Positions 18,395-27,693 are shown, counted from the stretch's first letter. The stretch: 64,000 nt of DNA from JAVVHH01 sp964613945 (GCA_964613945.1 CAZTJC010000017.1:1-64000); one strand, 5' to 3'. A program made the numbers and translations. The notes: generated by a model from the sequence alone, not told the origin.

Positions 18395-18841
18395 AGGGCT
18401 GATTTCACATGGTCCGGACATACCGTGCGCGTCCACGGTCCAGCGTGCTCGCAGCGATGGACACCTGGGTGGCGCGACGCCGATCCGCGCGAGAGCGCAG
18501 CCCGTCCCCGATCACCCGTTTAAATCGCCCGATGTCCGCACCAGTGCATGCCAGTCATGACCCGACGCGCTCTGCCATTTCCTGAGGCTTTGGTTGCTGA
18601 TCTGCGCCATGTGACGGTCGCGCTGCATGGGCGCGGTGTCGGCCGTTCCGCTCGGCACGTCGTTGCTGCGCGGCGGCACAATCACGGCAGCGTCAGGGTG
18701 GCGTGCGGTTGCCTCTGCGGTAAACCACATCGTAGGGCTGCCACGCTGGCGCGAGGCGGCATCGTAAGCATCTGAGTTCATCACCCGCAGACGTTGCTTC
18801 GGGATAGCGTGACGACGATCCTGGTTCAGCTTGAAAGGCAA
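18395..18841 (-). pseudogene. IS5-family transposase relic lacking its middle
   Basis: The frame starts MPFKLNQDRRHAIPKQRLRV...YDAASRQRGSPTMWFTAEA, the N-terminus of a widespread alphaproteobacterial IS5-type transposase. It then jumps directly to the C-terminal part (IVPPR, KWQSASGHDWHALV). After a frameshift near 18530 it reads IGRFKRVIGDGLRSRADRR on to YVRT around 18395. The catalytic middle is deleted, so it is inactive. A similar relic, missing a comparable middle section, lies at 45560-46045. Confidence 0.78.
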
Positions 18842-18975
18842 AACGGATCAACCCTGGGACGGCGTAGAATGCCTCCTACGCCGGCCAGTTCAGAAACCCG
18901 ATGCTCTGTATCCATGCACCAGGATCGCGTTGAGATGTAATTCACCTTGGTAAGATAGCTGCACGCTTCAGCATG

Positions 18976-19857
18976 CTATTTATGACCTAAGATGTTTCCG
19001 ACCATGGCGCGGTCGTCGCGGGAGCGCCAGCGGCCGAGATCGACCGTGTGGAAAAACCGCTCTAGGTGCGCGTTGAACAGCGATGGCTCTTCCAGGTTCA
19101 GCGCGTGACCTGTTCCCGGCAGCACCGCCAGGTCGGCGCTGCGGATCGTCCGTTTCATGAACAGCGCCGGCTCCAAGCAAGGCCAGTCCTCGTCGCCGGT
19201 CATGATCAGTGTCGGCGCATGGATGCTGGCGAGTTCCGCGACCAGATCGAACAGCGAGGGACGGCGGCTCTGGACGCCACGCATCGTCCGGGAGGACCCG
19301 GCCGTGGAGTGCTGCGCCAGTTGGTCGGCGAATTCTTGCCAGCCGCGGCGATCCTTGTTCAAGAATTGGACGCGGGTCGGCCCGAGCGCATAGGCCATCG
19401 CCGCTTCGGCCATGCCCAAGCTCTCGAAGCGGCTCGCCGACGCTTCGGTCTCGGCTGCGAACTGGGCGCGCATGCCGGGCTCCGCGCCGTAGCCGCAGCC
19501 TCCGATCACGAGGGAGCGGACCCGCTCCGGGTAGGTGAAGCCGAAATGCACCGTCGCGAAGCCACCCATCGAGATGCCGACGACATGCGCACGGTCGATA
19601 CCCAACCCGTCCATCACGGCGCGGATATCGTCGCGCGCCCGCTGTTGCGAGTAAGCATCGGGATCCTCCGGCACGTCCGAAGGCGGAAAGCCCCGCGCAT
19701 TGTAGGCAATGCAGCGGTAGTTGCGGGCGAAGTGACGCAATTGCGGCTCGTAGGAGCGGTGATCACCGGCGAACTCGTGGACGAACACGATCGGAATACC
19801 CTCGCCCGCCTCCTCGTAATAAAGCGTGACGCCATCGTCGGTAACTACTTGACCCAC
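18976..19857 (-). CDS. Alpha/beta hydrolase (RutD-like fold)
   Basis: A 293-residue alpha/beta hydrolase. The nucleophile elbow is GISMGG (Ser96), the acid is probably Asp222 in MTGDEDWP, and the base is His251 in GTGHALNLEEP. The oxyanion region is VHEFAGD. It is the last gene of operon A, after a cysteine hydrolase. In the Rut pathway RutD is also an alpha/beta hydrolase acting on aminoacrylate; the parallel is positional and by fold only. An esterase, lactonase or C-C hydrolase role is equally possible. Confidence 0.85.
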   Translation of the reverse strand: MGQVVTDDGVTLYYEEAGEGIPIVFVHEFAGDHRSYEPQLRHFARNYRCIAYNARGFPPSDVPEDPDAYSQQRARDDIRAVMDGLGIDRAHVVGISMGGFATVHFGFTYPERVRSLVIGGCGYGAEPGMRAQFAAETEASASRFESLGMAEAAMAYALGPTRVQFLNKDRRGWQEFADQLAQHSTAGSSRTMRGVQSRRPSLFDLVAELASIHAPTLIMTGDEDWPCLEPALFMKRTIRSADLAVLPGTGHALNLEEPSLFNAHLERFFHTVDLGRWRSRDDRAMVGNILGHK

Positions 19858-19884
19858 TCTACTCTCCTAAGCCGCACGCGGCCG

Positions 19885-20661
19885 TCACTCTGCCGCAAGC
19901 CTCGGCATCAGGCTCGCCGACCGGTGCTCTCCACCGGCGGGCAATTCGAACAAGCCGGTTTCCAGGCCGTCGAAGAAGGTCAAGATTTCGGACGTGCCCA
20001 CCACGTCGGCATATTTGGCGTGCATGTCGCACAAGCTCATCGCGTGACTCGATTGACTACGATCGAAGCAGCCCTCTTCGGCCAGCGTAATGCGATAGTT
20101 CAGGTTGAAGGCGTCGATCACGGTGGCACGGACGCAACCGGAGGTCGTCGTGCCGGTGACGATCAGGCTATCGCAGCCGAGCAGCACGAGGTAGGCGGCC
20201 AGGTTGGTGCCGAAGAAACCGGATGGCTTCTGCTTGTAGCAGATGATGTCGCGCGGGCCCGGCGCGACCATGTCCACGATGGCGTTGCCGTCGAGATCGG
20301 GGACCGCGGCCGGCGCATCGGCGGCGTTGCGGCTGTTCTTCCACCGCCAGCCGCCGGCGTCCCAGTTATCGTCACGACGGATGCCGGTGGTGTAGATCAC
20401 CGGTATCCCCTTCTCGTGCGCCTTATCGCGCAGGCTCTGGATGTAGGGCAGCGCGACCCAGGCATCCTCGCCGCAGCTGCTGCGCCACTTCTTGATCGAG
20501 TCGAGGATCGGCTCCGGACGCTCGCCGCAAAAAGCCCAACTCACGTCGACGATGAGGAGCGCAGGACGCTTTCCGAAGCCCTGCCGCGCGCCGAACCCGG
20601 CAGCGGCGAATACCGCCTTGTCCCGCTCGGTCAGGAAACTATGCCAAATCGGTTCGCTCAT
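19885..20661 (-). CDS. Isochorismatase-fold cysteine hydrolase, N-carbamoylsarcosine amidase/NicF-like
   Basis: A 258-residue cysteine amidohydrolase. The Asp-Lys-Cys triad is visible: Asp39 in LLIVDVSWAF, Lys143 in CYKQKPSGFFGT and Cys176 in TTTSGCVRAT. Spacing and the segments around SGFFGT and HAKYADVV fit N-carbamoylsarcosine amidase and maleamate amidohydrolase more closely than true isochorismatases. It would cleave a carbamoyl or amide group, releasing ammonia and, if carbamoyl, CO2. It lies between the importer and the alpha/beta hydrolase; RutB of the uracil pathway has the same fold. Confidence 0.87.
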   Translation of the reverse strand: MSEPIWHSFLTERDKAVFAAAGFGARQGFGKRPALLIVDVSWAFCGERPEPILDSIKKWRSSCGEDAWVALPYIQSLRDKAHEKGIPVIYTTGIRRDDNWDAGGWRWKNSRNAADAPAAVPDLDGNAIVDMVAPGPRDIICYKQKPSGFFGTNLAAYLVLLGCDSLIVTGTTTSGCVRATVIDAFNLNYRITLAEEGCFDRSQSSHAMSLCDMHAKYADVVGTSEILTFFDGLETGLFELPAGGEHRSASLMPRLAAE

Positions 20662-20675
20662 CTGTCCATTCTCCC

Positions 20676-21659
20676 TCAGGCTGCCAGACGGCGCTCGTCT
20701 TCCGGCGCCCAGGTCAGGTGCTTGTGCATGCCGGCCTCGACCGGATCCGCATCGTATTCCGCATCGGGCAGCAGGACCGAGGCGTTCTCGCCATTGACGG
20801 TCGTCACGACGATCCGCACCTGACCCCCTTGGTATTCGACTGCTTCGACCTGCGCCGGCAGCCCGGCGCCCGCATCCGTCAAGCGGCAGCGATCGGCGCG
20901 CACGGCGATCAGTCCGGCTTCCCGCGGCAGGACGTTGTGACCGCCGATGAAGCGCGCGATGAAGCTGGTGGCCGGGTTGCTGAACACCTCGCGCGGCGAG
21001 CCCGCCTGCCGGATATGGCCGTCCTGCATGACGACCATCATGTCGGCCAGCGCCATCGCCTCGTCCTGGCTATGCGTCACGTGGATGAAGCTGATCCCGA
21101 GTTCGCGCTGCAACCGCTTGAGCTCCTCACGCACCTTGACGCGCAGGAACGGATCGAGGGCTGAGAGTGGTTCGTCGAGCAGCAGCACCTTCGGCCGGCT
21201 CACCAGCGCGCGGGCCAGCGCCACGCGCTGCTGCTGTCCGCCGGAAAGTTGGGCCGGCAGCCGCGACGCGTATGCTTCCATGTGAACGAGGCCGAGAAAT
21301 TCCAGGGCGGTCCGGGTCCGCTCCGCCTTGCCGACGCCGCGCATGCGCAGGCTGAACGCGACGTTGTCGGCGCAGCTTAGATGCGGGAACAGCGCGTAAT
21401 TTTGAAACATCATCGCCGTGCCGCGCTTGATCGGCGGCAGCCCGGTGACGTTGCTGCCATTGATCAGCACGTCCCCGCTGGTGATCGTCTCGTGGCCCGC
21501 AACCATGCGCAGCGTGCTGGTCTTGCCGCATCCGGACGGGCCGAGCAGGCAGCAATAGCTGGCCTTTGGAATCCGCAAAGAAATATCGTCTACCGCGGGT
21601 TTCCCCGGGCCGTAACGCTTGGTCACTCCTACCAACTCGACGTCGAAGCGCGGGTCCAT
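20676..21659 (-). CDS. ABC importer ATPase, spermidine/putrescine type (PotA-like)
   Basis: A full-length 327-residue ATPase: Walker A GPSGCGKTS (40-48), Q-loop Gln86, signature LSGGQ (138-142), Walker B VLLLDEP (158-164), H-loop His196 and a C-terminal TOBE-like domain. It energises the permeases at 21670 and 22494. The truncated ATPase at 5791-6414 is its paralogue and lacks the part between residues 79 and 186. This protein could in principle serve both systems. Confidence 0.92.
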   Translation of the reverse strand: MDPRFDVELVGVTKRYGPGKPAVDDISLRIPKASYCCLLGPSGCGKTSTLRMVAGHETITSGDVLINGSNVTGLPPIKRGTAMMFQNYALFPHLSCADNVAFSLRMRGVGKAERTRTALEFLGLVHMEAYASRLPAQLSGGQQQRVALARALVSRPKVLLLDEPLSALDPFLRVKVREELKRLQRELGISFIHVTHSQDEAMALADMMVVMQDGHIRQAGSPREVFSNPATSFIARFIGGHNVLPREAGLIAVRADRCRLTDAGAGLPAQVEAVEYQGGQVRIVVTTVNGENASVLLPDAEYDADPVEAGMHKHLTWAPEDERRLAA

Positions 21660-21669
21660 GGTCGTCTCC

Positions 21670-22494
21670 TCAGGCGGTCATGCGGCGGCTGCGTTGCAGC
21701 CGCATGATGGCTACGAGCACGATGGTGATCAAAATAAACGATACTGCCGTCGTTACCGTGCCGATCGCGAACAGCGTCGGCGTACTGTCGCTCGAGATCA
21801 ATGCGTAGAGTTCGAGCGGCAACGTGTTGTAGCTGCCGATGGTCAGCGTCGTGCGGGCGTACTCGTCGTAGGACAGCGTGAACGCCCCGACCGCCACGCC
21901 CAGTATCCCCGGTAGGAGCAGCGGTAGGGTGACGTAGCGCAGACGCTGCCATGGCGAAGCGCCGAGGTCGGCAGCGGCTTCCTCATAAGAGCGGTTGAAC
22001 CGGGCAATCACGGCGAACATCGTTAGCAAGCCGAATGGCAGCGTCCAAGTTAGCTGTGCTCCCAGCGCCGAGGTGAACAGCCCCTGCGGCAAGCCGAGCA
22101 GCGTGAAGCCGAGCCCGATGCCGAACCCGACGAGCAGGCTCGGCATCACCAGGCTGGCGATGGCGAGGTAGAACAGCAGCGCGGCCCCGGGAAATCGGCG
22201 CCGAAAGCCCAACCCGGCTGCAATGGAGATCACCACGGTGAGGATGGTGACGACGCTGGACAGCAGCATCGATCGGCCGAACGAGGCTGGAATATTCGCT
22301 ATCTGCCCAGGCTTGAGAATGTCGCCGAACCATTTGGTCGAGAAGCCCACCATCGGGAAGGTGACGCCGCCATTCGGCCCTTGGAATGACAACACGTAGA
22401 TCACGAGCATCGGGCCGTACAGGAACAGCAGGAACAACCCCATCAACCCGGCCAGCAGGTAGAAGGTGTACGGTCGCGGCTCACGGTATTCCAT
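21670..22494 (-). CDS. ABC transporter permease, spermidine/putrescine type (PotC-like)
   Basis: A 274-residue permease with about six transmembrane segments and the ATPase-contact loop EEAAADLGASPWQRLRYVTLP. It is the second channel subunit of operon A's importer and overlaps the preceding permease stop at 22494. Closely related to 2882-3688. Confidence 0.9.
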   Translation of the reverse strand: MEYREPRPYTFYLLAGLMGLFLLFLYGPMLVIYVLSFQGPNGGVTFPMVGFSTKWFGDILKPGQIANIPASFGRSMLLSSVVTILTVVISIAAGLGFRRRFPGAALLFYLAIASLVMPSLLVGFGIGLGFTLLGLPQGLFTSALGAQLTWTLPFGLLTMFAVIARFNRSYEEAAADLGASPWQRLRYVTLPLLLPGILGVAVGAFTLSYDEYARTTLTIGSYNTLPLELYALISSDSTPTLFAIGTVTTAVSFILITIVLVAIMRLQRSRRMTA

Positions 22495-23414
22495 CAGCTG
22501 ACCAACTCGCGGCGGATATCGACGACGCGCATCATGCCGGCCACCAGTAGCCCGACAAACAACACCAGCAAGACGGCGCTCGCCGATGCCGGCGGATACT
22601 GCATCGCCTGGATTTCGGTCGACAGAGCCGAGACGACGGACGCGCTCTGCCCGCCACTCATCCGCCTGACGACGAAGTAGTCGCCCAGCACCTGGGTGAA
22701 CACCAGGATCGAGCCCAACGCGATGCCGGTGCGCGACAGCGGTAAAATGATGTGCCGCATGATCTGCCAGCGCGTCGCGCCGGCATCGCGCGCCGCCTCG
22801 ATCAACGCCCGGTCGATCTTGGCGAGCGAGTTGGCGATCGGGCCCATCATCAGCAGCGTGTAGAGATGCACGTAGGTGATGACCACCGAGAGATCGGAGA
22901 ACAACAGAATGTCGAGCGGCCGATCGATCAGGCCGAGATCGAGCAGAACCGTGTTGAAGACACCGTTGCGCCCAAGGAAGGGGATCCAGGCGATGGTGCG
23001 GATGATCCCCGACGTCCAGAACGGGATCGCGCAGAGCATGAACAGCGCCATCCTGGTGGTGCCGCTGCGGATGTGGAACACCAGGAAGTGCGCGAGGTTG
23101 AAGCCGAGGAACAGCGTGATTGCCCAGACGATGAGCGCGAACCGCATCGAACTGAGATAGATCCGCCAGGTCGTCGGCGAGGTCAGTACCTCGCGGTAGT
23201 TGTCCAGCAGGAAGTCGGGGTAGATGCCGACCCGGTCATAGTCGAAGAAGCTGACCGCAAAGAAGGTTAGCGTCGGCAAGGCGAACAAGACGATCAACAC
23301 GGTCGCCAGCGGTCCGACCTGCAGCCATGACACCATCCAGGGCGACAGGCGTGGTCGCGTCCAGCCGGGCCGCCAGGATGTGGCGGGCAGCTCGACGGTT
23401 GTATCGGACGCCAT
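22494..23414 (-). CDS. ABC transporter permease, spermidine/putrescine type (PotB-like)
   Basis: A 306-residue permease. The start at 23414 is chosen because its ATG overlaps the binding-protein stop (ATGA); a longer frame to 23480 would run into that gene. Loop EAARDAGATRWQIMRHIILP and about six membrane segments are present. Paralogue of 3685-4536. Confidence 0.88.
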   Translation of the reverse strand: MASDTTVELPATSWRPGWTRPRLSPWMVSWLQVGPLATVLIVLFALPTLTFFAVSFFDYDRVGIYPDFLLDNYREVLTSPTTWRIYLSSMRFALIVWAITLFLGFNLAHFLVFHIRSGTTRMALFMLCAIPFWTSGIIRTIAWIPFLGRNGVFNTVLLDLGLIDRPLDILLFSDLSVVITYVHLYTLLMMGPIANSLAKIDRALIEAARDAGATRWQIMRHIILPLSRTGIALGSILVFTQVLGDYFVVRRMSGGQSASVVSALSTEIQAMQYPPASASAVLLVLFVGLLVAGMMRVVDIRRELVS

Positions 23415-24703
23415 CAGGCGCTGATGAACTCGTTCCATTTGCGCGTCAGATATCGATCTTCGTCCATCACGGAATTCCAAACGGCGATGTTGCCCATGCG
23501 CTCATCGAACGATCCGCCGTCGCGGGCGCGGCCGGCTTTCTCCATCAGCTTGCCGAACGGGTCGTGGATGTCCTCGGCAGCCGGCTTGCCGCCGTACCAG
23601 TAATCCCATTCCACCGGAGTGAGGAATTTCTGCGCGTTCGTCGGTTGCGCGGAATAGTAGCCCTCGCGCGCGATGAACGCGCCGGCGAAACCGCTGCAAT
23701 ACCAGTTGATGTATTCCAGCGCGCAATCCCGTTGCAGCCCGGTGAGGTGTTTCATCACGCCGAGCATGTAGCCCCAGCCGCGGTATCCCTCCTTGAGCGG
23801 CTGGAACACGCAGGAGATGCCGCGCGTCCGAACCGCGGTGACGGCCGGTGACCACATGGACTGAATGACCACCTCGCCGGACGCCATCAGGTTGACCGAC
23901 TGGTCGAACGAGCCCCAGAAGGAGCGGAACTGGCCGGAACGCTTGATCTCGGTCATCAGGGCCGTCGTCTTGTCGATCTCGGCCTTCGTCATGTTCCCCT
24001 TGTTGACGTATTTGACGTCACCGCGGGCTTCCACCGCCATGGCCACGTCGATCACGCCGACGGTCGGGTTGTCCTGCAACGCCGAGCGTCCCTTGAAGTC
24101 CGGGCTGATCAGGTCGGCCCAACTGGTGATCGGCCGACCGCACAGGTCCGGGCGCACGCCCAGCGTATCGGCGTTGGTGATGGTCGGCACGGCATTGAGG
24201 AAGTCGCTCGGCCCGGTGGCGAACTTCGAGCCCGACGCGTCACTGGCGTACAGCACCGTGTAGGGTGACACGCCTTGCTGGGACGCCGGCCGGCCATCGG
24301 CGTAGACGCTCTTGGTGAACAGCGGCAGCGTCTGGTCCCACTGTTTGAAGCTCGCCATTGGGATCGTTTGCAGCACGCTCCGGCCGATGAGATATTTCAT
24401 GTAGGGTAAGCTGACGTCGGCCACGTCGATCGAGGCCGACTGGGTCAGGAACCGGTTGAGCAGATCGGAGCTTTCGGCCGCCTGCATGGTCACCTTGAAG
24501 CCAAGATCCTTGGTTGCCTGATCACCGATGCCCTGCAATGCCGTCACCGGCAGCCCGGCGTGCCTGAGCTCGACGTCTCTGATGTTTTGCGCCCAGATCG
24601 TCGGGAAGCCCGACACCGCCCCGGAACCGATGGCCACGCCGAGCGTCGCCGAGCCAGCCTGGAGCAAGCGGCGGCGAGAGACGGTCTTGATCTGGTCGGT
24701 CAT
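23414..24703 (-). CDS. Periplasmic substrate-binding protein, PotD/PotF type, Tat-like signal
   Basis: A receptor of about 429 residues beginning MTDQIKTVSRRRLLQAGSA, with a twin-arginine-like motif and signal ending near FPTIWAQN. The start at 24703 has GAGGAG a few bases upstream; the longer frame adds nonsense residues. Sequences such as GEVVIQSMWSPAVTAVR, GYRGWGYMLG and NSVMDEDRYL are shared with the 4538-5794 paralogue. It probably delivers the substrate that the RutA-like oxygenase and hydrolases of operon A process. Confidence 0.88.
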   Translation of the reverse strand: MTDQIKTVSRRRLLQAGSATLGVAIGSGAVSGFPTIWAQNIRDVELRHAGLPVTALQGIGDQATKDLGFKVTMQAAESSDLLNRFLTQSASIDVADVSLPYMKYLIGRSVLQTIPMASFKQWDQTLPLFTKSVYADGRPASQQGVSPYTVLYASDASGSKFATGPSDFLNAVPTITNADTLGVRPDLCGRPITSWADLISPDFKGRSALQDNPTVGVIDVAMAVEARGDVKYVNKGNMTKAEIDKTTALMTEIKRSGQFRSFWGSFDQSVNLMASGEVVIQSMWSPAVTAVRTRGISCVFQPLKEGYRGWGYMLGVMKHLTGLQRDCALEYINWYCSGFAGAFIAREGYYSAQPTNAQKFLTPVEWDYWYGGKPAAEDIHDPFGKLMEKAGRARDGGSFDERMGNIAVWNSVMDEDRYLTRKWNEFISA

Positions 24704-24713
24704 GCTGGACTCC

Positions 24714-25796
24714 TCAGGCGGCGATGGACAGGGCGCTACGGGACCGCATGAGTGGTTGGATGCGAGTGCCGAACTGCTCCATGCCGATGACGAAATCATC
24801 AAAGGTCAGCATCGCCCCCGCGACGCCGGGGACCGCGGCGAGTTCGTCGAGCATCGCGGCGATCTTGGCGTAGCTGCCGCACAGGATGCCCTGGTTGGTC
24901 GGCAGCTTCTCGGCCGTGGTCGGCACAAAGCGACCGGCCACCGAATGCGGATCCTTGACCGGGTCGTTCTGCGCCTGGCCATCGCGCCAGGCCAATGCCT
25001 CGAGGTCGGTTCCGGACTTGTAGTGCTCCCACTTGGCCTCGGCCGCCGCGTCGGTTTCGTCGGCGATCACCATCGTCAGCACCAATGCGCCGCAGGAGCG
25101 TCCCGTGACCTCGGTCGCCTTGACCAGACGGGCGACGGAGTTGGTGATCTTGGTTGGCGTATTGTATCCGCTACTCGCGACGAAGTTGTAGTCGGCATAT
25201 TCGGCAGCGAACCGGGTGCCGCGGTCGCTCTGGCCCGCGCAGACGATCGGGATGTCGCGAGAGGGCAGCGGTAGGCAGCGGCAATCATCCATTTGGAGGA
25301 ACTCGCCCTTCAGATCGGACCGCCCGATCTGCCAGAGCTCCTTCATGATCGAGACGTATTCTTCGCAATATTCGTAGCGGCGGCGGTAGTGGTCCTCGCC
25401 GGGCCAGATGCCCATCTGCGTGTATTCGGTCTCCTGCCAGCCCGAGATGACGTTGATCCCGAAGCGACCCTTCGAGATGCTGTCGATCGTGACGGCCATG
25501 CGCGCGACCAGAGGAGCCGGCATCGTGAGCACGCCGATGGTGGCGAACAACTCGATGCGGCTCGTGACGGCGGCGAGGCCGGCCATTAGCGTGAAGGATT
25601 CGAGATTGTAGTCCCAGAATTCCGACGGGCCGCCGAAGCCGCGCAGCTTAATCATCGACAGGGCGAAGTCGAAGCCAAACTTCTCCGCCTTTTCGACGAC
25701 AGTCCGATTGAGGTCGAAGCTCGGCTTGTACTGTGGCGACGTCGTGGAGATCAGCCAGCCATTATTGCCGATCGGAATGAAGACACCGAGTTTCAT
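24714..25796 (-). CDS. rutA: RutA-like pyrimidine oxygenase (LLM class)
   Basis: A 360-residue flavin monooxygenase with strong resemblance to RutA along its length: GVFIPIGNNGWLIS, FDFALSMIKLRGFGG, NLESFTLMAGLAAVTSRIE, YTQMGIWPGEDHYRRRYEY, VICAGQSD-like IVCAGQSDRGTRF, MVIADETD and LLTFDDF-like LTFDDFVIGMEQFG. RutA adds O2 via reduced FMN to open the uracil ring between N3 and C4. It sits between an amidase and an ABC importer, not beside rutB-G, so the natural substrate may be a different cyclic amide. No RutF-like flavin reductase is present in the window. The symbol denotes family membership, not proven activity. Confidence 0.85.
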   Translation of the reverse strand: MKLGVFIPIGNNGWLISTTSPQYKPSFDLNRTVVEKAEKFGFDFALSMIKLRGFGGPSEFWDYNLESFTLMAGLAAVTSRIELFATIGVLTMPAPLVARMAVTIDSISKGRFGINVISGWQETEYTQMGIWPGEDHYRRRYEYCEEYVSIMKELWQIGRSDLKGEFLQMDDCRCLPLPSRDIPIVCAGQSDRGTRFAAEYADYNFVASSGYNTPTKITNSVARLVKATEVTGRSCGALVLTMVIADETDAAAEAKWEHYKSGTDLEALAWRDGQAQNDPVKDPHSVAGRFVPTTAEKLPTNQGILCGSYAKIAAMLDELAAVPGVAGAMLTFDDFVIGMEQFGTRIQPLMRSRSALSIAA

Positions 25797-25812
25797 GCGA
25801 TCACCGTTTCAA

Positions 25813-27462
25813 TCATGCGGGGTGACGGAAGATGTTGGCGGGTTCGTCGCCGAAGCTGCGGCTCCGGCGGAGGCGTCCCACCATCGCCTCGACGTAGGGT
25901 GCTGCAACGCAGACCATCTCGAACTGCCGATCGGTAAGCGAGAGTCCGGCACGCCGCACGGCGTCGGCGACGCTCGCCCGGCCGATGTCAGCAAGATCGC
26001 TGACCGGGTCGGGACGCGGCGGCAACGAGGGTGACGCCTCATCGGGCACCAGCGTCGGTCGACGTTGCCGCCAGCCGGTCGCACGCTCGTAAGCGTGTGC
26101 GACCCGAAGCACCGCGATTTCGTTGAACGCCCGGCCCGCCACCTGCAACGCGAGCGGCAGCCCGCCAGCGCTGAACCCCATGCATTGCGACAGCGCCGGG
26201 CCGCCGGACACGTTCCACGGCGCGGTGAACGAGGCTTTCTGCCAGAAATTGACCGTTTGCCAGGCGCCGAACGTCGGGGCCGGACCGGGAGCGGCCGGCG
26301 AGACGATCACGTCGTATCGCGTCCACAGCGCGCGGAACTCGTTCAGCATGACCCGGCGCTCGCGTTGCGCCTCCATGTAGTCGGACCCGCTGATCAACAC
26401 GGCGCCGAGCGCACGGCCCAACATATCTTCGCCGAAATCGCCCGGGCGGGTGCGAAGCGTTTCCGCGTGAACGTTGAACAACTCGCTTTCGGCGATGGTG
26501 ACTTTGACGTCGCTGTACTGCTTGGCCGGTCGGAGCCGGACCTCCTCGACTACGGCGCCGAGTGCACGGAGCACGCCCAACGCAGTCTCGAAGGCGTCCA
26601 CGACCTCGGCCGTGGTCTCGATGTCGTTCTCGTGCCAATGGCTGGCCACGCCGATCCGCAGGCCACGGAGGTCGTCGCCGAGTGCGGCGGCGTAGTCGGG
26701 TATATCAGCGTCGGCGCTGGCCGGGTCGGCGGGGTCGTATCCCGCGATGACGCCGAGCATGGTGGCGCAGTCGGCGACGGTCCAGGTCATCGGCCCGACA
26801 TGGTCGAACGAGAACGAGTTGGGATAGACGCCACGCCGGCTTACCAGACCATAGGTGGGCTTCAGCCCGACGATGCCGCATAGCGCGGCCGGCGATCGGA
26901 TTGATCCGCCCGTATCAGTGCCAATCGCCACCGGCGTGAGACCGGCCGCGACCGCCGCGCCGGAGCCGCTCGAGGAGCCGCCGGTGATGTGCCCGGTATT
27001 CCACGGGTTGCGCGCCGGGGGAAACGGCAGGTCGAAGGAGGGTCCGCCATGGGCGAATTCGTGGGTCGCGAGCTTACCCAACAGGATGGCGCCGCCGTCA
27101 TAGAGCTTGCCGACCACGGCGGCATCGATTGCCGGGACCGTATAGGCGCACACGCGGGAATGGCCGGTCGTGCGGATATTCGCCGTGCTGACGATGTCCT
27201 TCAGCGCGAACGGGATGCCGTGCATCGGGCCGCGATGGGTTCCGCTGGCGATCTCGGCGTCGACGGCCCGCGCCTGCGCCAGCGCCACGTCAGCGGTCAG
27301 CATCAGAAAGGCGTCGAGTTGCGGATTTAGCGCTTGGACACGATCGAGGTAGCTGCGCGTCAGTTCGGTGGCAGACAGTTCGCGCCTGGCAATCAGTCGA
27401 CTGGCGGACTGGATTCCGAGCTGATGGAGGTCCGTCGCCTCGGCTGTGAAGCTATCGAGCAC
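25813..27462 (-). CDS. Amidase-signature hydrolase with C-terminal AtzG-like tail
   Basis: A 549-residue amidase-signature enzyme. The Ser-cisSer-Lys triad is Lys88 (FALKDI), Ser163 (GGSSSGS) and Ser187 (TDTGGSIRSP), with the expected 24-residue spacing. After the catalytic domain (to about residue 475), the last 55-60 residues (GLSLTDRQFEMVCVAAPYVEAM...PANIFRHP) resemble the small AtzG/DUF4089 partner subunit of AtzE-type amidases, here apparently fused. This is the first gene of operon A, 67 bases downstream of a GntR-type palindrome. AtzE/AtzG-type enzymes act on carboxybiuret-like amides; the substrate here is unknown. Confidence 0.85.
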   Translation of the reverse strand: MLDSFTAEATDLHQLGIQSASRLIARRELSATELTRSYLDRVQALNPQLDAFLMLTADVALAQARAVDAEIASGTHRGPMHGIPFALKDIVSTANIRTTGHSRVCAYTVPAIDAAVVGKLYDGGAILLGKLATHEFAHGGPSFDLPFPPARNPWNTGHITGGSSSGSGAAVAAGLTPVAIGTDTGGSIRSPAALCGIVGLKPTYGLVSRRGVYPNSFSFDHVGPMTWTVADCATMLGVIAGYDPADPASADADIPDYAAALGDDLRGLRIGVASHWHENDIETTAEVVDAFETALGVLRALGAVVEEVRLRPAKQYSDVKVTIAESELFNVHAETLRTRPGDFGEDMLGRALGAVLISGSDYMEAQRERRVMLNEFRALWTRYDVIVSPAAPGPAPTFGAWQTVNFWQKASFTAPWNVSGGPALSQCMGFSAGGLPLALQVAGRAFNEIAVLRVAHAYERATGWRQRRPTLVPDEASPSLPPRPDPVSDLADIGRASVADAVRRAGLSLTDRQFEMVCVAAPYVEAMVGRLRRSRSFGDEPANIFRHPA

Positions 27463-27528
27463 CTAGATCAACAGACCCGTCATCTACGAGCACTCCACAT
27501 TCGAGAACCTTATTGGTTACGCCAGTGG

Positions 27529-27540
27529 ATTGTAGACAAT
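27529..27540. promoter_or_regulatory. Palindromic operator ATTGTAGACAAT, probable GntR/FCD site
   Basis: A near-perfect 12-bp palindrome (TTGT-N2-ACAA core), 67 bases upstream of the operon A amidase. Its exact reverse complement occurs at 35981-35992 upstream of operon B, next to the GntR/FCD regulator gene. The TTGT-N2-ACAA form suits FCD-type GntR operators. Confidence 0.65.
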
Positions 27541-27610
27541 CCGGCACTTATCGCACCGCAGCAGGAACGTCTTGTCAAGCAACGAAACCAATCAGCCAGC
27601 TTTTTAAATA

Positions 27611-27632
27611 GGCAACCTGGGAAGGGGTTGCC
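27611..27632. repeat. Hairpin GGCAACC / GGTTGCC
   Basis: Seven-base perfect arms at 27611-27617 and 27626-27632 with an 8-base loop, downstream of the permease stop (27812, minus strand). AT-rich sequence follows on the minus strand but no U-run, so terminator function for operon B is only possible. Confidence 0.4.
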
Positions 27633-27652
27633 TATGATTTACCTGGTATGAT

Positions 27653-27693
27653 GCTCAAGTGTGCATTTGAATATATATCATGCATATTTGAGC
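27653..27693. repeat. Imperfect 14-bp inverted repeat in the A/B intergenic region
   Basis: GCTCAAGTGTGCAT at 27653-27666 pairs with ATGCATATTTGAGC at 27680-27693 with two mismatches; the loop is 13 bases and AT-rich. It lies in the 350-base gap between operon B's end and operon A's start. It may be a regulator site or part of a termination structure. Confidence 0.4.

Noticed and set aside
19066..20823. 585-codon plus-strand frame across three minus-strand genes
   Set aside because: It crosses the boundaries of two hydrolase genes and the end of an ATPase gene; the hydrolases have intact catalytic residues, so this is an antisense shadow.
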